A stretch of DNA of 64,000 bases from Bradyrhizobium sp. KBS0727 (GCF_005937885.2 NZ_CP042176.1:2413501-2477500); one strand, 5' to 3'. Shown: positions 35,303-44,467, counted from the first letter of the stretch. Numbers and translations are program-made. The notes: a model not told the origin generated them from the letters alone.

Positions 35303-35859
35303 TTCGGTTGCTCCTGTTCCGCAAGCCATGCCGATCGCAGCATGGCGCGGGCGCGCGCGAGACGTGACATCACGGTACCGACGGGCACCTCGGCAACGTT
35401 GGCGATCTCGCGGTACGACAAGTTCTCAATTTCACGCAGGACGAAAGTCTCCCGGAATGGTTCGGTCAGCGCCGCCACCATCCGGCGGATGGTGTCGGAA
35501 TCCTTGGCCCGCACCAGTTGTGCCTCCGGCGTTTCCTGGGCCTCGTGCCAGAGTGGTGCCTGCTCGGCGCTTTCCGGCACGTCCTCGATCGCGCTGGTCG
35601 GCGTCGTGGCGCGCCTTGCATATTCGGCGCGGCAGACATTGCGCAGGATCGCGAACAGCCACGGCTTCATCGCCGGTCCGCGATAACTGTCGAAATGCTT
35701 GAACGCGCGCAGGTAACACTCCTGCACCGCATCCTCGGCGTCGGTGGAGTCACGCAGCAGATAGCGCGCCAGCGTATAGGCGTCGTTCAGATAGGGCAGC
35801 GCCGCTTCGCGAAAGCGCCGCGCCTTTTCGGGATTATCGTCGGATGCTCGAAGTGGCAT
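35299..35859 (-). CDS. ECF-family RNA polymerase sigma factor
   Basis: Start taken at ATG 35859 (MPLRASDDNPEKARRF); the frame extends upstream into the cupredoxin gene without a convincing start. The 186-residue protein has region 2 (about 20-85: DAEDAVQECYLRAFKHFDSYRG, then MKPWLFAILRNVC) and region 4 helix-turn-helix (about 125-175: NLSYREIANVAEVPVGTVMSRLARAR). It is translationally coupled to its anti-sigma factor. Together with the cupredoxin and phosphatase genes upstream, it suggests an envelope or redox/metal stress response. It is clearly paralogous to the sigma factor at 55655. Confidence 0.93.
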   Translation of the reverse strand: MPLRASDDNPEKARRFREAALPYLNDAYTLARYLLRDSTDAEDAVQECYLRAFKHFDSYRGPAMKPWLFAILRNVCRAEYARRATTPTSAIEDVPESAEQAPLWHEAQETPEAQLVRAKDSDTIRRMVAALTEPFRETFVLREIENLSYREIANVAEVPVGTVMSRLARARAMLRSAWLAEQEQPK

Positions 35860-35950
35860 CGTCTCTGGTCCGGCTGCAGCAGAAAGCGCTTTGGCCCGGC
35901 CGGGGTCGATCCACCGGCCGGGCAGGGTTGTGATGCCTTGGTTGGGCGCG

Positions 35951-36286
35951 TTATTCAACCTTTACGATCCCTGTCATGTGCGGGTGCAGCGAACAAAAGT
36001 ACTTGTATTCACCGGCCGCCGTGAACGTGAACGCGAAGGTGCCGTCGGTATCCATGGTTTTCGACCTGAACTTCCCCGCGCAGACCACCGTATGGGGAAT
36101 GTCGTCGCGGTTGGTCCAGGTGACGGTCTGGCCGACCTTCACCGTGAGCTGGGCCGGCGCAAAGACGAAGTTGTCGATATGCACGGCCAACGGATCGGCC
36201 GCTTCCTCGGCGCGGACAGTGACGACAGGAAGCAGCATGGCTGCGACGGCGGCGATGCCGAAGTCGCGGCGGTTGATCGAAGTCAT
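35951..36286 (-). CDS. Cupredoxin (plastocyanin/amicyanin-like) with Tat-like signal
   Basis: A 111-residue protein. The N-terminus MTSINRRDFGIAAVAA carries a twin arginine and hydrophobic stretch, so export by Tat or Sec is likely. The mature domain is a type 1 copper fold with ligands H65 (IPHTVVCAG), C98, H101 and M104 (YFCSLHPHMTG). Such proteins shuttle electrons or bind copper in the periplasm. It lies 15 bp downstream of the metallophosphatase gene and 91 bp upstream of the sigma factor start, in the same operon. Its redox partner is not identifiable here. Confidence 0.93.
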   Translation of the reverse strand: MTSINRRDFGIAAVAAMLLPVVTVRAEEAADPLAVHIDNFVFAPAQLTVKVGQTVTWTNRDDIPHTVVCAGKFRSKTMDTDGTFAFTFTAAGEYKYFCSLHPHMTGIVKVE

Positions 36287-36301
36287 TTTGCGTATCCCTC
36301 T

Positions 36302-37246
36302 TTAACCCTGCAGCGGCGTGTCGATGATGGCGAGGGGCTGGTTGTTCTGCTTGAAGTTGATGCTGGCGACGCCGAGCATGCTGCGCAGTTTCGCATCCTC
36401 GACCTTCATCGGTCCGGGTGAGGGGGCAGCCCCCGGCGCCGGCTGCGGGAAGGCGGTCGAACGCGCGGTGTGGAAGGTGACGTTGCCTTCGACCTTCTGC
36501 ATCACCTGGTGGATGTGGCCGTTCAGAACCGTGACCGAGCCGAAGCCCTTGACGTATTCCAGCGCACGGGCGCCGTCCTCGGTGCCCCAGCCCCATTGCG
36601 GATAGACCGTCCACAGCGGGATATGGGCGAACAGCACGACGGGGGTGGATTTCGAACGGCCCTTGAGGTCGTTCTCCAGCCATTCAAGCTGTTCGTTGCC
36701 GAGATTGCCGAGGCCGCCGGCCTTGAGGTCGACGACGTTGACAAGACCGACGAAATGAACGCCGCCGGCGTCGAAGGAATACCAGCCGGCGCCCTTGGTG
36801 CCCTTGCCATAGCGCTCCTTGTAGAGCTTGACCTCCTCGTCGATGAAATCGTGCTCGCCCGGCACGTAGTGCACGTCAAGTTTCGACTGCGAGATGATGC
36901 GGTCGGCGTCGTCGAATTCGGAGGCCTTCGAAAGATGCGTGATGTCGCCGGTATGGATCATGAACGACGGCTTGGCCGTTATCGCCTTGACCTTGTTGAT
37001 GGCCTCCTCAAGGGTGCCGATCGCGTTCGGATTGGCCGGCTTGTCGAAGCCGACATGGCTGTCGCTGATCTGCAGGAAGGTCATGCCGGAGGCTTCGGCG
37101 GCGGCGGCGGATCCGACCAGGCCGAGCGAATGCGGCACGCCGCCGGTAACGGTCCAGAGTACGCCGGTGCCGGCCCAGGTCATGCATTCCAGCACCTTGC
37201 GGCGGCTGACGCCATTTCCTTCATCGTGATGGTCGTGATTGCTCAT
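36302..37246 (-). CDS. Tat-exported calcineurin-like metallophosphatase
   Basis: A 314-residue protein. A twin-arginine signal (SRRKVLECMTWAG) after a His-rich start (MSNHDHHDEG) precedes a binuclear metallophosphatase domain with the usual ligand motifs in order: ISDSHVGF, HTGDITH, PGEHD, FAHIPLW and NGHIHQ. Substrate is unknown; phosphodiester or phosphomonoester hydrolysis in the periplasm is expected. It is the first gene of the operon with the cupredoxin, ECF sigma and anti-sigma genes, and so is a likely member of that sigma factor's regulon. The end of the coding region spans a Pro/Ala-rich loop (PQPAPGAAPSPGPM). Confidence 0.9.
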   Translation of the reverse strand: MSNHDHHDEGNGVSRRKVLECMTWAGTGVLWTVTGGVPHSLGLVGSAAAAEASGMTFLQISDSHVGFDKPANPNAIGTLEEAINKVKAITAKPSFMIHTGDITHLSKASEFDDADRIISQSKLDVHYVPGEHDFIDEEVKLYKERYGKGTKGAGWYSFDAGGVHFVGLVNVVDLKAGGLGNLGNEQLEWLENDLKGRSKSTPVVLFAHIPLWTVYPQWGWGTEDGARALEYVKGFGSVTVLNGHIHQVMQKVEGNVTFHTARSTAFPQPAPGAAPSPGPMKVEDAKLRSMLGVASINFKQNNQPLAIIDTPLQG

Positions 37247-37282
37247 GACAGGTCTCCCTCGGCCCTTGATTGGGCTTTCGGG

Positions 37283-37314
37283 GACGTGATCGGGCGGAGC
37301 GGGGGTTTATTCCC
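37283..37314 (-). promoter_or_regulatory. Candidate ECF-type promoter for the metallophosphatase operon
   Basis: On the minus strand, GGGAATAA (37307-37314) is followed after about 20 bases by CGTC (37283-37286), 36 bp before the operon's first ATG. This resembles ECF promoters (GGAA-type -35, CGTC-type -10) and would make the operon self-activating. Spacing is a little longer than the usual 16-17, so it remains a candidate. Confidence 0.4.
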
Positions 37315-37425
37315 GGGAGGCCTGCCCGGGCCGAGGCGGGCGATGACGATTTCGTGAGCGAACTGGCCCGCCCCCCGGGACGGGCGCGCCTCACGAATCC
37401 GGGACGCCCATGGGCTGCCGCTTCC

Positions 37426-38814
37426 TCATCGCTCGCCCCGCGTGGGTGGAAGGAAGCACAATCTGAGTTTGAGGCCTGGCGAGTTATCAAGCATTTCGAT
37501 CCGCGCGCCGTGAAGTCGGGCGACGGCGGCGACCAGGCTGAGGCCGAGACCATTCCCCGGGGTGTAACGGTTCTGTTCGAGCCGGTAGAAGCGCTTGAAG
37601 ACATGCTCATATTCTTCGGCGGGAATTCCGGGCCCGTCATCGGCAATCGAGATCACCGGCCGACCATCAGTGTTTTCGTTGCTGACGACGACCCGCCCCC
37701 CCGGGCGGCCATGCTTGATCGCATTGTCCACGAGATTGGCGACGGCATCAAAGATCAGGTCGCGATCGCCGGTCACCAGCACCTCGCGGTCGCCGATAAC
37801 CGTCAGGCGGGTTCCGTCCTGTTCGGCGGCGGCATCGTACAATTCAACGACCTCACCGGCGACTTCGACGAGGTTCACGGTGCGGAACGCTCCCTTGCGG
37901 GCCTGGGTCTCGATTTGCGCGATTCGGATCAGTGACGAGAAGATCCGCAACACGGCGTCGAGGTCAGCGATCGTATCGCCGATCAGCGCCTGGTCGTCCT
38001 CACCGACGCGCTGGCTGTGATAGGCCTTCTCCAGCCGTCCGCGCATTCGCGTCAGCGGCGTCCGCAAATCATGCGCGACGTTGTCGCTCACCTGCTTGAC
38101 CTCCGCCATCAAGGTTTCGATGCGCTCCAGCATCAGGTTGAGGTTTTCCGCCACGCGATCCCATTCGTCATGGGTACCGCGCAGCGGGATGCGCTTGTCG
38201 AGCCCGCTGAGCATGATGGCCCGGCTGGTTGCGTTGATCGATTCAATCCGCCCAACGGTCCGCCGCGTCACCAGGATGCTCGCGACCGCCGCGATCAGGA
38301 ACATCAATGCAACGCTCAGGATCACGGCTGTCTCGATCCTGTCGGTGAAGCTGTCGATGTCGCTGATATCCTTTCCCACCAGCAGGCGATCGCCGTTTGC
38401 GAATGTCTCAAGCATCGCCCGCACCAGCGGAGGATTTTTCGTGCCGGGCAATAGCTCCGATCCGCGAAACTCCGTCCATCCGTTCGCAGCCGCGGCCGTC
38501 GACGGCCACGCCTTGAGGTTGCCGCCGAGCGGGGTCAAGGAACGATCGACCAGCAGATACGCATGGTCTGCAAAGCCCGCGTCGGCGATGCGTTGTCCAA
38601 TCAGGCCGATCAGCCCGTCCCGCCCCGATCGCTGATAGGCGCCCTGCAGGGTCGAATACTCGGCCAGGATCGCACGATCCGACCGGCTGCGCACATAGGA
38701 GGAAGTGGACAAATAGACGTAGCCGAATACGGCCATCGCGATCACACCGAAGGTCGCGATCGCGATCAGCGCCTGCTTGAACGTCGATGACGTTAGGGTC
38801 TTAGCCAGGAGCAC
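37426..38814 (-). CDS. HAMP-containing sensor histidine kinase
   Basis: A 462-residue protein starting at GTG 38814, overlapping the response regulator gene by 14 bp. The order is membrane helix about 14-36, a periplasmic sensor of about 125 residues, a second helix about 162-184, HAMP, HisKA with phospho-acceptor H248 (DNVAHDLRTPLTRMRG), and HATPase with N-box NLVDNAIKH, DDGPGIP and GNGLGLSLV. It is the sensor of a two-component system with the OmpR-type regulator just upstream. The stimulus is unknown. The adjacent Gly/Met/His-rich exported protein hints at an envelope or metal theme, which is inference. Confidence 0.95.
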   Translation of the reverse strand: MLLAKTLTSSTFKQALIAIATFGVIAMAVFGYVYLSTSSYVRSRSDRAILAEYSTLQGAYQRSGRDGLIGLIGQRIADAGFADHAYLLVDRSLTPLGGNLKAWPSTAAAANGWTEFRGSELLPGTKNPPLVRAMLETFANGDRLLVGKDISDIDSFTDRIETAVILSVALMFLIAAVASILVTRRTVGRIESINATSRAIMLSGLDKRIPLRGTHDEWDRVAENLNLMLERIETLMAEVKQVSDNVAHDLRTPLTRMRGRLEKAYHSQRVGEDDQALIGDTIADLDAVLRIFSSLIRIAQIETQARKGAFRTVNLVEVAGEVVELYDAAAEQDGTRLTVIGDREVLVTGDRDLIFDAVANLVDNAIKHGRPGGRVVVSNENTDGRPVISIADDGPGIPAEEYEHVFKRFYRLEQNRYTPGNGLGLSLVAAVARLHGARIEMLDNSPGLKLRLCFLPPTRGER

Positions 38815-39493
38815 GGAGACAGTACCCGATGCCGCGAATCGTATGGATCAGCGGATAGGCCTGCTGGCCATCGACCTTGCGACGTACACGCCCGACATAG
38901 ACGTCGATGATGTTCGTCGAAGGATCGAAATGAAGATCCCAGACGTGCTGTAGCAGCATTGCCCGGGATACGGCGCGGCCTTCGTTGCGCACCAGGTACT
39001 CCAGAAGCTGGAATTCCCGATGCAGCAGCGAAATGTCTTTGCCGCGGCGGCTCACGGTCCGCGATACCAGATCGATCGCGAGATCGCCGACACGCAGGAT
39101 GGTCTCCTTGGCAATGGTGTCGCTGCGCCGTCCCAGCGCCTCGACACGCGCCAGCAATTCGACAAAGGAAAACGGCTTGACCAGATAGTCGTCGCCGCCG
39201 GCGCGCAGGCCGCGCACGCGATCGTCGACCTCCCCGAGCGCACTGATGATCAGGACGGGCGCGGCGATTCCGTCGTCGCGCAATTGGCGCATGACCGTGA
39301 TGCCGTCGATGTCCGGAAGCATGCGGTCGATCGTGATGACCGCATAGTCGCCGGTGGCGCCGCGGTTCAGCGCCTCGTTGCCGTTGGTGGCCAAGTCCAC
39401 CTGGTAACCGCTGGTCACGAACGAATCCACGAGCTGGCCGGCGGTTTCCGGGTCATCCTCAACGACCAGAATGCGGCGATGGCCTCCTGTCAT
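38801..39493 (-). CDS. OmpR-family response regulator
   Basis: Start at ATG 39493 (MTGGHRRILVVEDDPET); upstream in-frame sequence is not family-like. The 230-residue protein has a receiver domain with acidic pocket E12-D13-D14, phospho-acceptor D56 (TIDRMLPD) and conserved K106 (DDYLVKPF). A winged-helix DNA-binding domain follows (about 135-228), ending DVYVGRVRRKVDG...IHTIRGIGYCLR. It is co-translated with the histidine kinase. Its targets are not evident; autoregulation and the neighbouring secreted protein gene at 39694 are possible. Confidence 0.95.
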   Translation of the reverse strand: MTGGHRRILVVEDDPETAGQLVDSFVTSGYQVDLATNGNEALNRGATGDYAVITIDRMLPDIDGITVMRQLRDDGIAAPVLIISALGEVDDRVRGLRAGGDDYLVKPFSFVELLARVEALGRRSDTIAKETILRVGDLAIDLVSRTVSRRGKDISLLHREFQLLEYLVRNEGRAVSRAMLLQHVWDLHFDPSTNIIDVYVGRVRRKVDGQQAYPLIHTIRGIGYCLRAPG

Positions 39494-39693
39494 GGCCTGC
39501 AGTCTCCGAACGGCCGGCCGACAGCCAATTAGCTGCGGCCTGCGCCAGGAATCAACGCAATTGCGATCCAAAGGTTGCGCGAAAGGCCGGCGCGTCGGGG
39601 TCTGCCACCAATTCCCGACGCGTCAGGTATCGCTTCAGCGCTCCGTCAGATCGACCGGAATATACCGCATCGATCGCATCTGTATCTGCGGCC

Positions 39694-40173
39694 TCAGTAA
39701 TAGCCGTAGTCGCCGCAGACATTGATCCATCGCACGCCATATGGCGTCCACACCCTGCGCAAGCAAGTGTCGTAGGCGGCATAGGCAAAGGGCGCGCCGA
39801 CGAACGCAAAGCGATTGAACCGGTGGTGGCGGAAGAAGCGATGGTCCCGGAACGCGAACCGCGAAAACCGGGGCGCGAAGCCGGGGTGCGCAAAGCGCGC
39901 GCCGGCGAAATGCGTTCCGCTGAATCGCATACCGCCGGTCATGGCTCCGAAGTGCGGGCCTCCGCCCATGGCGCCGAAGTGCGGGCCTCCGCCCATGCCG
40001 CCGAAGTGCATGCCGCCGCCCATGCCGCCGGCATGCATTCCGCCTCCCATGCCACCGCCGTGCATACCGCCTCCCATTCCGCCACCGCCGCCGCGAGCGA
40101 ATGCCGGTGACGCCAAGGCAAGTGTCGTACTTAGCGCGCCGACGATGAGGCAACTAAGGATCTTGTTGGTCAT
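39694..40173 (-). CDS. Secreted Gly/Met/His-rich repeat protein
   Basis: A 159-residue protein. A signal peptide (MTNKILSCLIVGALSTTLALASPAFA) is followed by a low-complexity region of about 60 residues built from units like GGGMHAGGM and GGGPHFGAM. A His/Phe/Arg-rich stretch (FRDHRFFRHHRFNRFAF) comes next, then a compact C-terminus with two cysteines (DTCLRRVWTPYGVRWINVCGDYGYY). The C-terminal motif occurs in many small exported rhizobial proteins of unknown role. The alternating Met and His could bind copper or another soft metal, which is inference. It lies upstream of the two-component genes on the same strand. Confidence 0.85.
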   Translation of the reverse strand: MTNKILSCLIVGALSTTLALASPAFARGGGGGMGGGMHGGGMGGGMHAGGMGGGMHFGGMGGGPHFGAMGGGPHFGAMTGGMRFSGTHFAGARFAHPGFAPRFSRFAFRDHRFFRHHRFNRFAFVGAPFAYAAYDTCLRRVWTPYGVRWINVCGDYGYY

Positions 40174-40431
40174 CCCAATTCCTCCTCCGTGGTTGAATTG
40201 CAGCGACAGGGATTTGTCGCAGGAAATAAGACGACCAAGAGAGGCGAATGATCCAATGGTTTCAACTGAAAAAGGTGACAGATTCTGACATGGAAGTTAG
40301 GTTCTCAACCTGCGGCAAGCAATCGTTCGAGGACGAAGCGACCTGCAAAATGAAATCGCCGGCTGCGCAGCGAGTGAAAAATGTTCTTCCAAGAAAGCAA
40401 ATCTGCCTTCGCCCGGTAAGACCCGTCCTGA

Positions 40432-41334
40432 TCAACCGGCTTCGAACGCCGCAAGGGCTTCGAGCACCAAATGCGGGGCTTCCTGCCCGACACAGTGGCC
40501 GACACCTTCGAATGTCCACTGGCTGGCGCCGGGAATAAGCGCGGTGGCTCGCGATGCCATCTCCTTGTAGATCGCCCAGGACTTTTCCGTGGTGGCGACA
40601 CACACCGGACATTCGATGTCGGTGAGCCATCCAAAGGGATTGCCGCGGGCATCGCCGCTGTAGACCTGCTCCATCGCCTCGAAGATCGGCTGCAGCAGCG
40701 CGGATTCGATTTCGGGCGTGCAGCGCAGCCGCACCCGGCCATCTTCCAGTGGAGCGAAGCCGTGGTTGATGTAAGCCCGGAGCGAGGGCTCGGTCCAGTC
40801 AGCGAAGGCGGGCGCTGCCCGATAGCGCGCAAACGCAGCCTCGGTGCTGTCGAATTCGGCCTGCCGGCGCAGCACGCCCTGCACGGCGCCGGTCGCAAAG
40901 TCGCTCAAGCCGGTAACGTCGGCGCGCACCGCGCGCGGATCCATGATCGTCGGCTCCATCACGAACAGGCGCGAGAAGCGTCGCGGCAGAAGTTTTGCCG
41001 CGAGCAAGAGATCGGTGGCGCCGGCCGAGTGGCCGATGCCGAAGATGTCGGACAGCTCGAGCGCCTCGATCACCCGGCACAGGTCCTCGGCAAAATCGTG
41101 GAAGTGATAGCGGTCGGCCGCCGGCTTGTGGCTGTCGCCATGGCCGCGGCGATCGAGCGCATAGACGGTGTAGCGGGAGGCGAGTCCGCTTGCGACCTGG
41201 TCCCAGACTTCGGCGACGAAGCCGGTGCCGTGCAACAGCAGTGCTGCCGGTTTGCCGGAATTCGCCTCGCCCCATCGCGCCAGTGCGATGTGCTGGCCGG
41301 CCGGTCCAATCGAAATGCGCTGCGGGCTGGTCAT
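40432..41334 (-). CDS. Alpha/beta hydrolase
   Basis: Start at ATG 41334 (MTSPQRISIGPAGQ), 13 bp after the GMC oxidoreductase stop. The 300-residue protein shows the alpha/beta hydrolase fold: oxyanion motif LLLHGTGF, DRRGHGDS, nucleophile S103 in GIGHSAGA, and the late histidine in GVGHCVGQEAP. There is no signal peptide. Substrate cannot be predicted; an ester or epoxide is possible. Probable co-transcription with the GMC oxidoreductase suggests successive steps in a catabolic route. Confidence 0.9.
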   Translation of the reverse strand: MTSPQRISIGPAGQHIALARWGEANSGKPAALLLHGTGFVAEVWDQVASGLASRYTVYALDRRGHGDSHKPAADRYHFHDFAEDLCRVIEALELSDIFGIGHSAGATDLLLAAKLLPRRFSRLFVMEPTIMDPRAVRADVTGLSDFATGAVQGVLRRQAEFDSTEAAFARYRAAPAFADWTEPSLRAYINHGFAPLEDGRVRLRCTPEIESALLQPIFEAMEQVYSGDARGNPFGWLTDIECPVCVATTEKSWAIYKEMASRATALIPGASQWTFEGVGHCVGQEAPHLVLEALAAFEAG

Positions 41335-41347
41335 GAGGTCGGGCGTC

Positions 41348-42967
41348 TTACCGCGCATCCCCCAGGATCATGGTGGCGGCTTTTTCCGCGATCATTGCCG
41401 TCGGCGTGTTGGTGTTGCCCGACGTGATGGTCGGCATCACCGACGCATCGGCTACGCGCAGCCCCGCAATGCCATAGAAGCGCAGCCGCTCGTCGACGAC
41501 GGCTGCGGGATCGGTGGCCGTGCCCATCTTCGCGGTGCCCACGGGATGGAAGATCGTGGTGCCGATATCGCCGGCGGCTTTCGCGAGCGAGGCGTCGTCG
41601 TCGCCGACGGAGGGGCCGGGCAGGTATTCCTGCGGGTGATACTGGGCCAGCCGTTGCTGTTTCATCAACCGCCGCGTGGTGCGGATGGCGTCGGCGGCGA
41701 CCTGGCGGTCGTCATCGGTCGAAAGGTAATTCGGCGCAATCATCGGCGCCTGGTCGGCCACCGTGGATCGGATGCGCACTGTGCCGCGCGAGGTCGGCTG
41801 CAGGTTGCAGGCACTGACGGTGATGGCGGGGAAGCGATGCAGGGGATCGCCGAACTTGTCGAGCGACAGCGGCTGCACATGGAACTGGATATTGGCCCGC
41901 TCGCGATGCGGATCGGAGCGGGTGAAGATGCCGAGCTGTGACGGCGCCATGGTCAGGGGGCCTCGGCGGCGGAAGGCGTAGTCGAGCCCCATCAGGCCGC
42001 GGCGGACCAGCGAATAGTAGGTCTCGTTGAGCGTACGGACGCCCTCGACCTTGTAGATCGCGCGCTGCTGGAGATGGTCCTGCAAATTGCGTCCCACGCC
42101 CTGGCGGTCGAGCACGACATCGATGCCGAGCGGCGAGAGCCAGTCGGCCGGGCCGATGCCGGAGCGGTGCAGCACCTGCGTCGAGCCGATCGATCCCGCG
42201 CACAACACGACTTCGCCTTTGGCGCTGGCCTCGACCACCTCATCGCCCTGCATGAAGCGCACGCCGACGGCGCGGCCATTCTCGACGATGAGGCGGTCGA
42301 CCAGCACGTTCTTTTGCAGCCGCAGGTTATGGCGGTTCAGCACCGGCTTGAGGAAGCCCCGCGCCGACGACCAGCGGCGGCCGCGCTTCTGGTTGACGTG
42401 GAAATAGCTGACGCCCTCATTGTCGCCGGTGTTGAAATCCGGAATGCGCCGGATGCCCATCTGCTCGGCGGCGTCGCCGACTGCATCGAGAATGTCCCAG
42501 GACAACCGCGGCGCCTCGATCCGCCAGCCGCCGCCGGCGCCGTGATGTTCGCTGGCGCCGAGAAAATGATCCTCGAGCCGGCGGAACAACGGCAGGACGT
42601 CGTCATAGCCCCAGCCGGTCAGGCCGAGCTGGCGCCAGTGATCGTAATCGGCGGCCTGTCCCCGCATCGAAATCATGGCGTTGATGGCGGACGAGCCGCC
42701 GATCACCTTGCCACGGGGGTAGGCCAGTGCCCGGCCGTTGAGGCCCGGTTCCGGCTCGGTCTTGAACATCCAGTCGGAACGGGGATTGCCGATCGCAAAG
42801 AGATAGCCGACCGGGATGTGAAACCAGATCCAGTTGTCGTTGCCGCCGGCCTCCAGGATCAGGACGCGGTTTTTGGGGTCGGCTGATAGCCGGTTGGCCA
42901 TGATGCAGCCGGCCGTTCCCGCGCCGACGACGATATAGTCGAAATCACCTTCAAGCCTTTTCGGCAT
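41348..42967 (-). CDS. GMC-family FAD-dependent oxidoreductase (choline/alcohol dehydrogenase-like)
   Basis: Start placed at ATG 42967 (MPKRLEGDFDYIVVGAG); ATG 42982 is five codons upstream. The 539-residue protein has the FAD motif G15-x-G17-x-x-G20, GMC signature 1 (YPRGKVIGGSSAINAM), signature 2 (CAGSIGSTQVLHRSGIGP), the active-site His region HPVGTAKMG, and C-terminal GNTNTPTAMIAEKAA. Family members oxidise primary or polyethoxylated alcohols, choline or similar; the substrate is unknown. It leads a two-gene unit with the alpha/beta hydrolase. A palindromic repeat lies directly upstream. Confidence 0.92.
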   Translation of the reverse strand: MPKRLEGDFDYIVVGAGTAGCIMANRLSADPKNRVLILEAGGNDNWIWFHIPVGYLFAIGNPRSDWMFKTEPEPGLNGRALAYPRGKVIGGSSAINAMISMRGQAADYDHWRQLGLTGWGYDDVLPLFRRLEDHFLGASEHHGAGGGWRIEAPRLSWDILDAVGDAAEQMGIRRIPDFNTGDNEGVSYFHVNQKRGRRWSSARGFLKPVLNRHNLRLQKNVLVDRLIVENGRAVGVRFMQGDEVVEASAKGEVVLCAGSIGSTQVLHRSGIGPADWLSPLGIDVVLDRQGVGRNLQDHLQQRAIYKVEGVRTLNETYYSLVRRGLMGLDYAFRRRGPLTMAPSQLGIFTRSDPHRERANIQFHVQPLSLDKFGDPLHRFPAITVSACNLQPTSRGTVRIRSTVADQAPMIAPNYLSTDDDRQVAADAIRTTRRLMKQQRLAQYHPQEYLPGPSVGDDDASLAKAAGDIGTTIFHPVGTAKMGTATDPAAVVDERLRFYGIAGLRVADASVMPTITSGNTNTPTAMIAEKAATMILGDAR

Positions 42968-42983
42968 TGTCCGCCCATTCATG

Positions 42984-43182
42984 ACCGTCGTCATGCCCGG
43001 CCTTAGCAGTCTGCTTTTACGCAGACTGCGTATACTTGTCTGCGCCGCCGGGCATCCACGTCTTGCTTTCGGCTCTCCATACCAGATGGCCGGGACCCGT
43101 CTACACCAAGAGGCTTCGCCGGGGCATAGGCGAGCGGAAGCGACGCCGTCCTTTGGACGGCTATGCCCGGCCATGACGGCGG
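42984..43182. repeat. Compound palindromic repeat in divergent promoter region
   Basis: The outer arms cgtcatgcccggcc / ggccatgacg enclose smaller hairpins, including agtctgc...gcagact (43008-43027) and gccgtcctttggacggc. It fills most of the 327 bp between the divergent GMC and M20 genes, where promoters are expected. No protein coding is supported inside. Confidence 0.7.
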
Positions 43183-43294
43183 GGAAGGGGCCGTCTGCAA
43201 AGGGGCTAGGACGGCCGTCCCGCAGGCTGTTGGGCGGATCGCCCCTTGCATGCTACAGAGGTAAAACCGTTCTAACCTGAGGTCCAGAATCCCC

Positions 43295-44467
43295 ATGCCA
43301 ATTGTCAACCGCGTCGCCGATCTGCAACCCGATATCCAGGCCTGGCGCCGCGATATCCATGAAAATCCCGAACTGCTGTACGAAGTACACCGCACCGCAG
43401 CATTCGTGGCGGACCGCTTGCGCGAATTCGGCTGCGACGAGGTCGCTACCGGCCTTGGCAAGACCGGCGTCGTCGGCGTCATCAAGGGCAAAAGGCCGGC
43501 CGGCAAGGGCGAAATCAAGGTGATCGGGCTGCGGGCCGACATGGACGCGCTGCCGATCGAGGAGGCGACCAGCCTTCCTTACGCCTCCAAGACGCCGGGC
43601 CTGATGCATGCCTGCGGCCATGACGGCCACACCGCGATGCTGCTGGGCGCGGCCCGCTATCTCGCCGAGACCCGGAATTTCGCCGGCGACGCGGTCGTGA
43701 TTTTCCAGCCGGCCGAAGAGGGCGGTGCCGGCGCGGCGGCAATGATCAAGGACGGGCTGATGGACCGGTTCGGCATCGAGCAGGTCTACGGCATGCATAA
43801 TGGCCCGGGACTCCCGGTAGGTTCCTTCGCTATCCGTCCCGGTCCGATCATGGCCGCGACCGCCTCGATCGACATCAAGATCGAAGGCCTCGGCGGTCAT
43901 GCCGCGCGTCCGCATAAATGCATCGATTCCGTGCTGGTCGGCTCGCAGTTGATCACGGCGCTGCAATCGATCGTTTCGCGCTCCGTCGATCCGCTGGAGT
44001 CGGCGGTGATCTCGATCTGCGAATTCCACGCCGGCAACGCCCGCAACGTGATCCCGCAGACCGCCGAACTGCGCGGCACCGTCCGCACGCTGACCCCGGA
44101 AACCCGCGATCTGATCGAGAAGCGCGTGCACGAGGTGATCGCGGGCGTGGCGCAGATCACCGGCGCCAAGATCGATCTGGTGTATGAACACGGCTATCCC
44201 GTCACCCATAATCATCCGTCGCAAACCGAGTTCGCGACCCGGGTGGCGAAGGAAATCGCCGGCGAGGCCAACGTTCATGAATCGCCGCCGATGATGGGCG
44301 CGGAAGATTTCTCCTACATGCTGGAGGCGCGCCCGGGGGCGTTCATCTTCTGCGGCAACGGCGACAGCGCCGGCCTGCATCACCCCGCCTATAATTTCAA
44401 CGACGAGGCGATCGTGTACGGCACCTCGTACTGGATCAAGCTGGTCGAGAATACGCTGGCGGCGTAA
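43295..44467 (+). CDS. M20-family amidohydrolase (hippurate hydrolase/aminoacylase-like)
   Basis: A 390-residue protein with ATG 43295. The metal-binding motif is C107-G-H109-D-G-H112, the catalytic pair E141-E142 lies in FQPAEEGGAG, the dimerisation-domain motif is GLGGHAARPH, and MMGAEDFSYML provides a late ligand. The family hydrolyses N-acyl amino acids, hippurate or indole-3-acetyl conjugates using two divalent metals. It has no signal peptide, so it is cytosolic. It is a single-gene transcript ended by a strong hairpin at 44495. Confidence 0.93.
   Translation: MPIVNRVADLQPDIQAWRRDIHENPELLYEVHRTAAFVADRLREFGCDEVATGLGKTGVVGVIKGKRPAGKGEIKVIGLRADMDALPIEEATSLPYASKTPGLMHACGHDGHTAMLLGAARYLAETRNFAGDAVVIFQPAEEGGAGAAAMIKDGLMDRFGIEQVYGMHNGPGLPVGSFAIRPGPIMAATASIDIKIEGLGGHAARPHKCIDSVLVGSQLITALQSIVSRSVDPLESAVISICEFHAGNARNVIPQTAELRGTVRTLTPETRDLIEKRVHEVIAGVAQITGAKIDLVYEHGYPVTHNHPSQTEFATRVAKEIAGEANVHESPPMMGAEDFSYMLEARPGAFIFCGNGDSAGLHHPAYNFNDEAIVYGTSYWIKLVENTLAA

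Noticed and set aside
42981..43280. 99-codon plus-strand frame before the M20 gene
   Set aside because: It consists almost wholly of the compound palindromic repeat and has no ribosome site.
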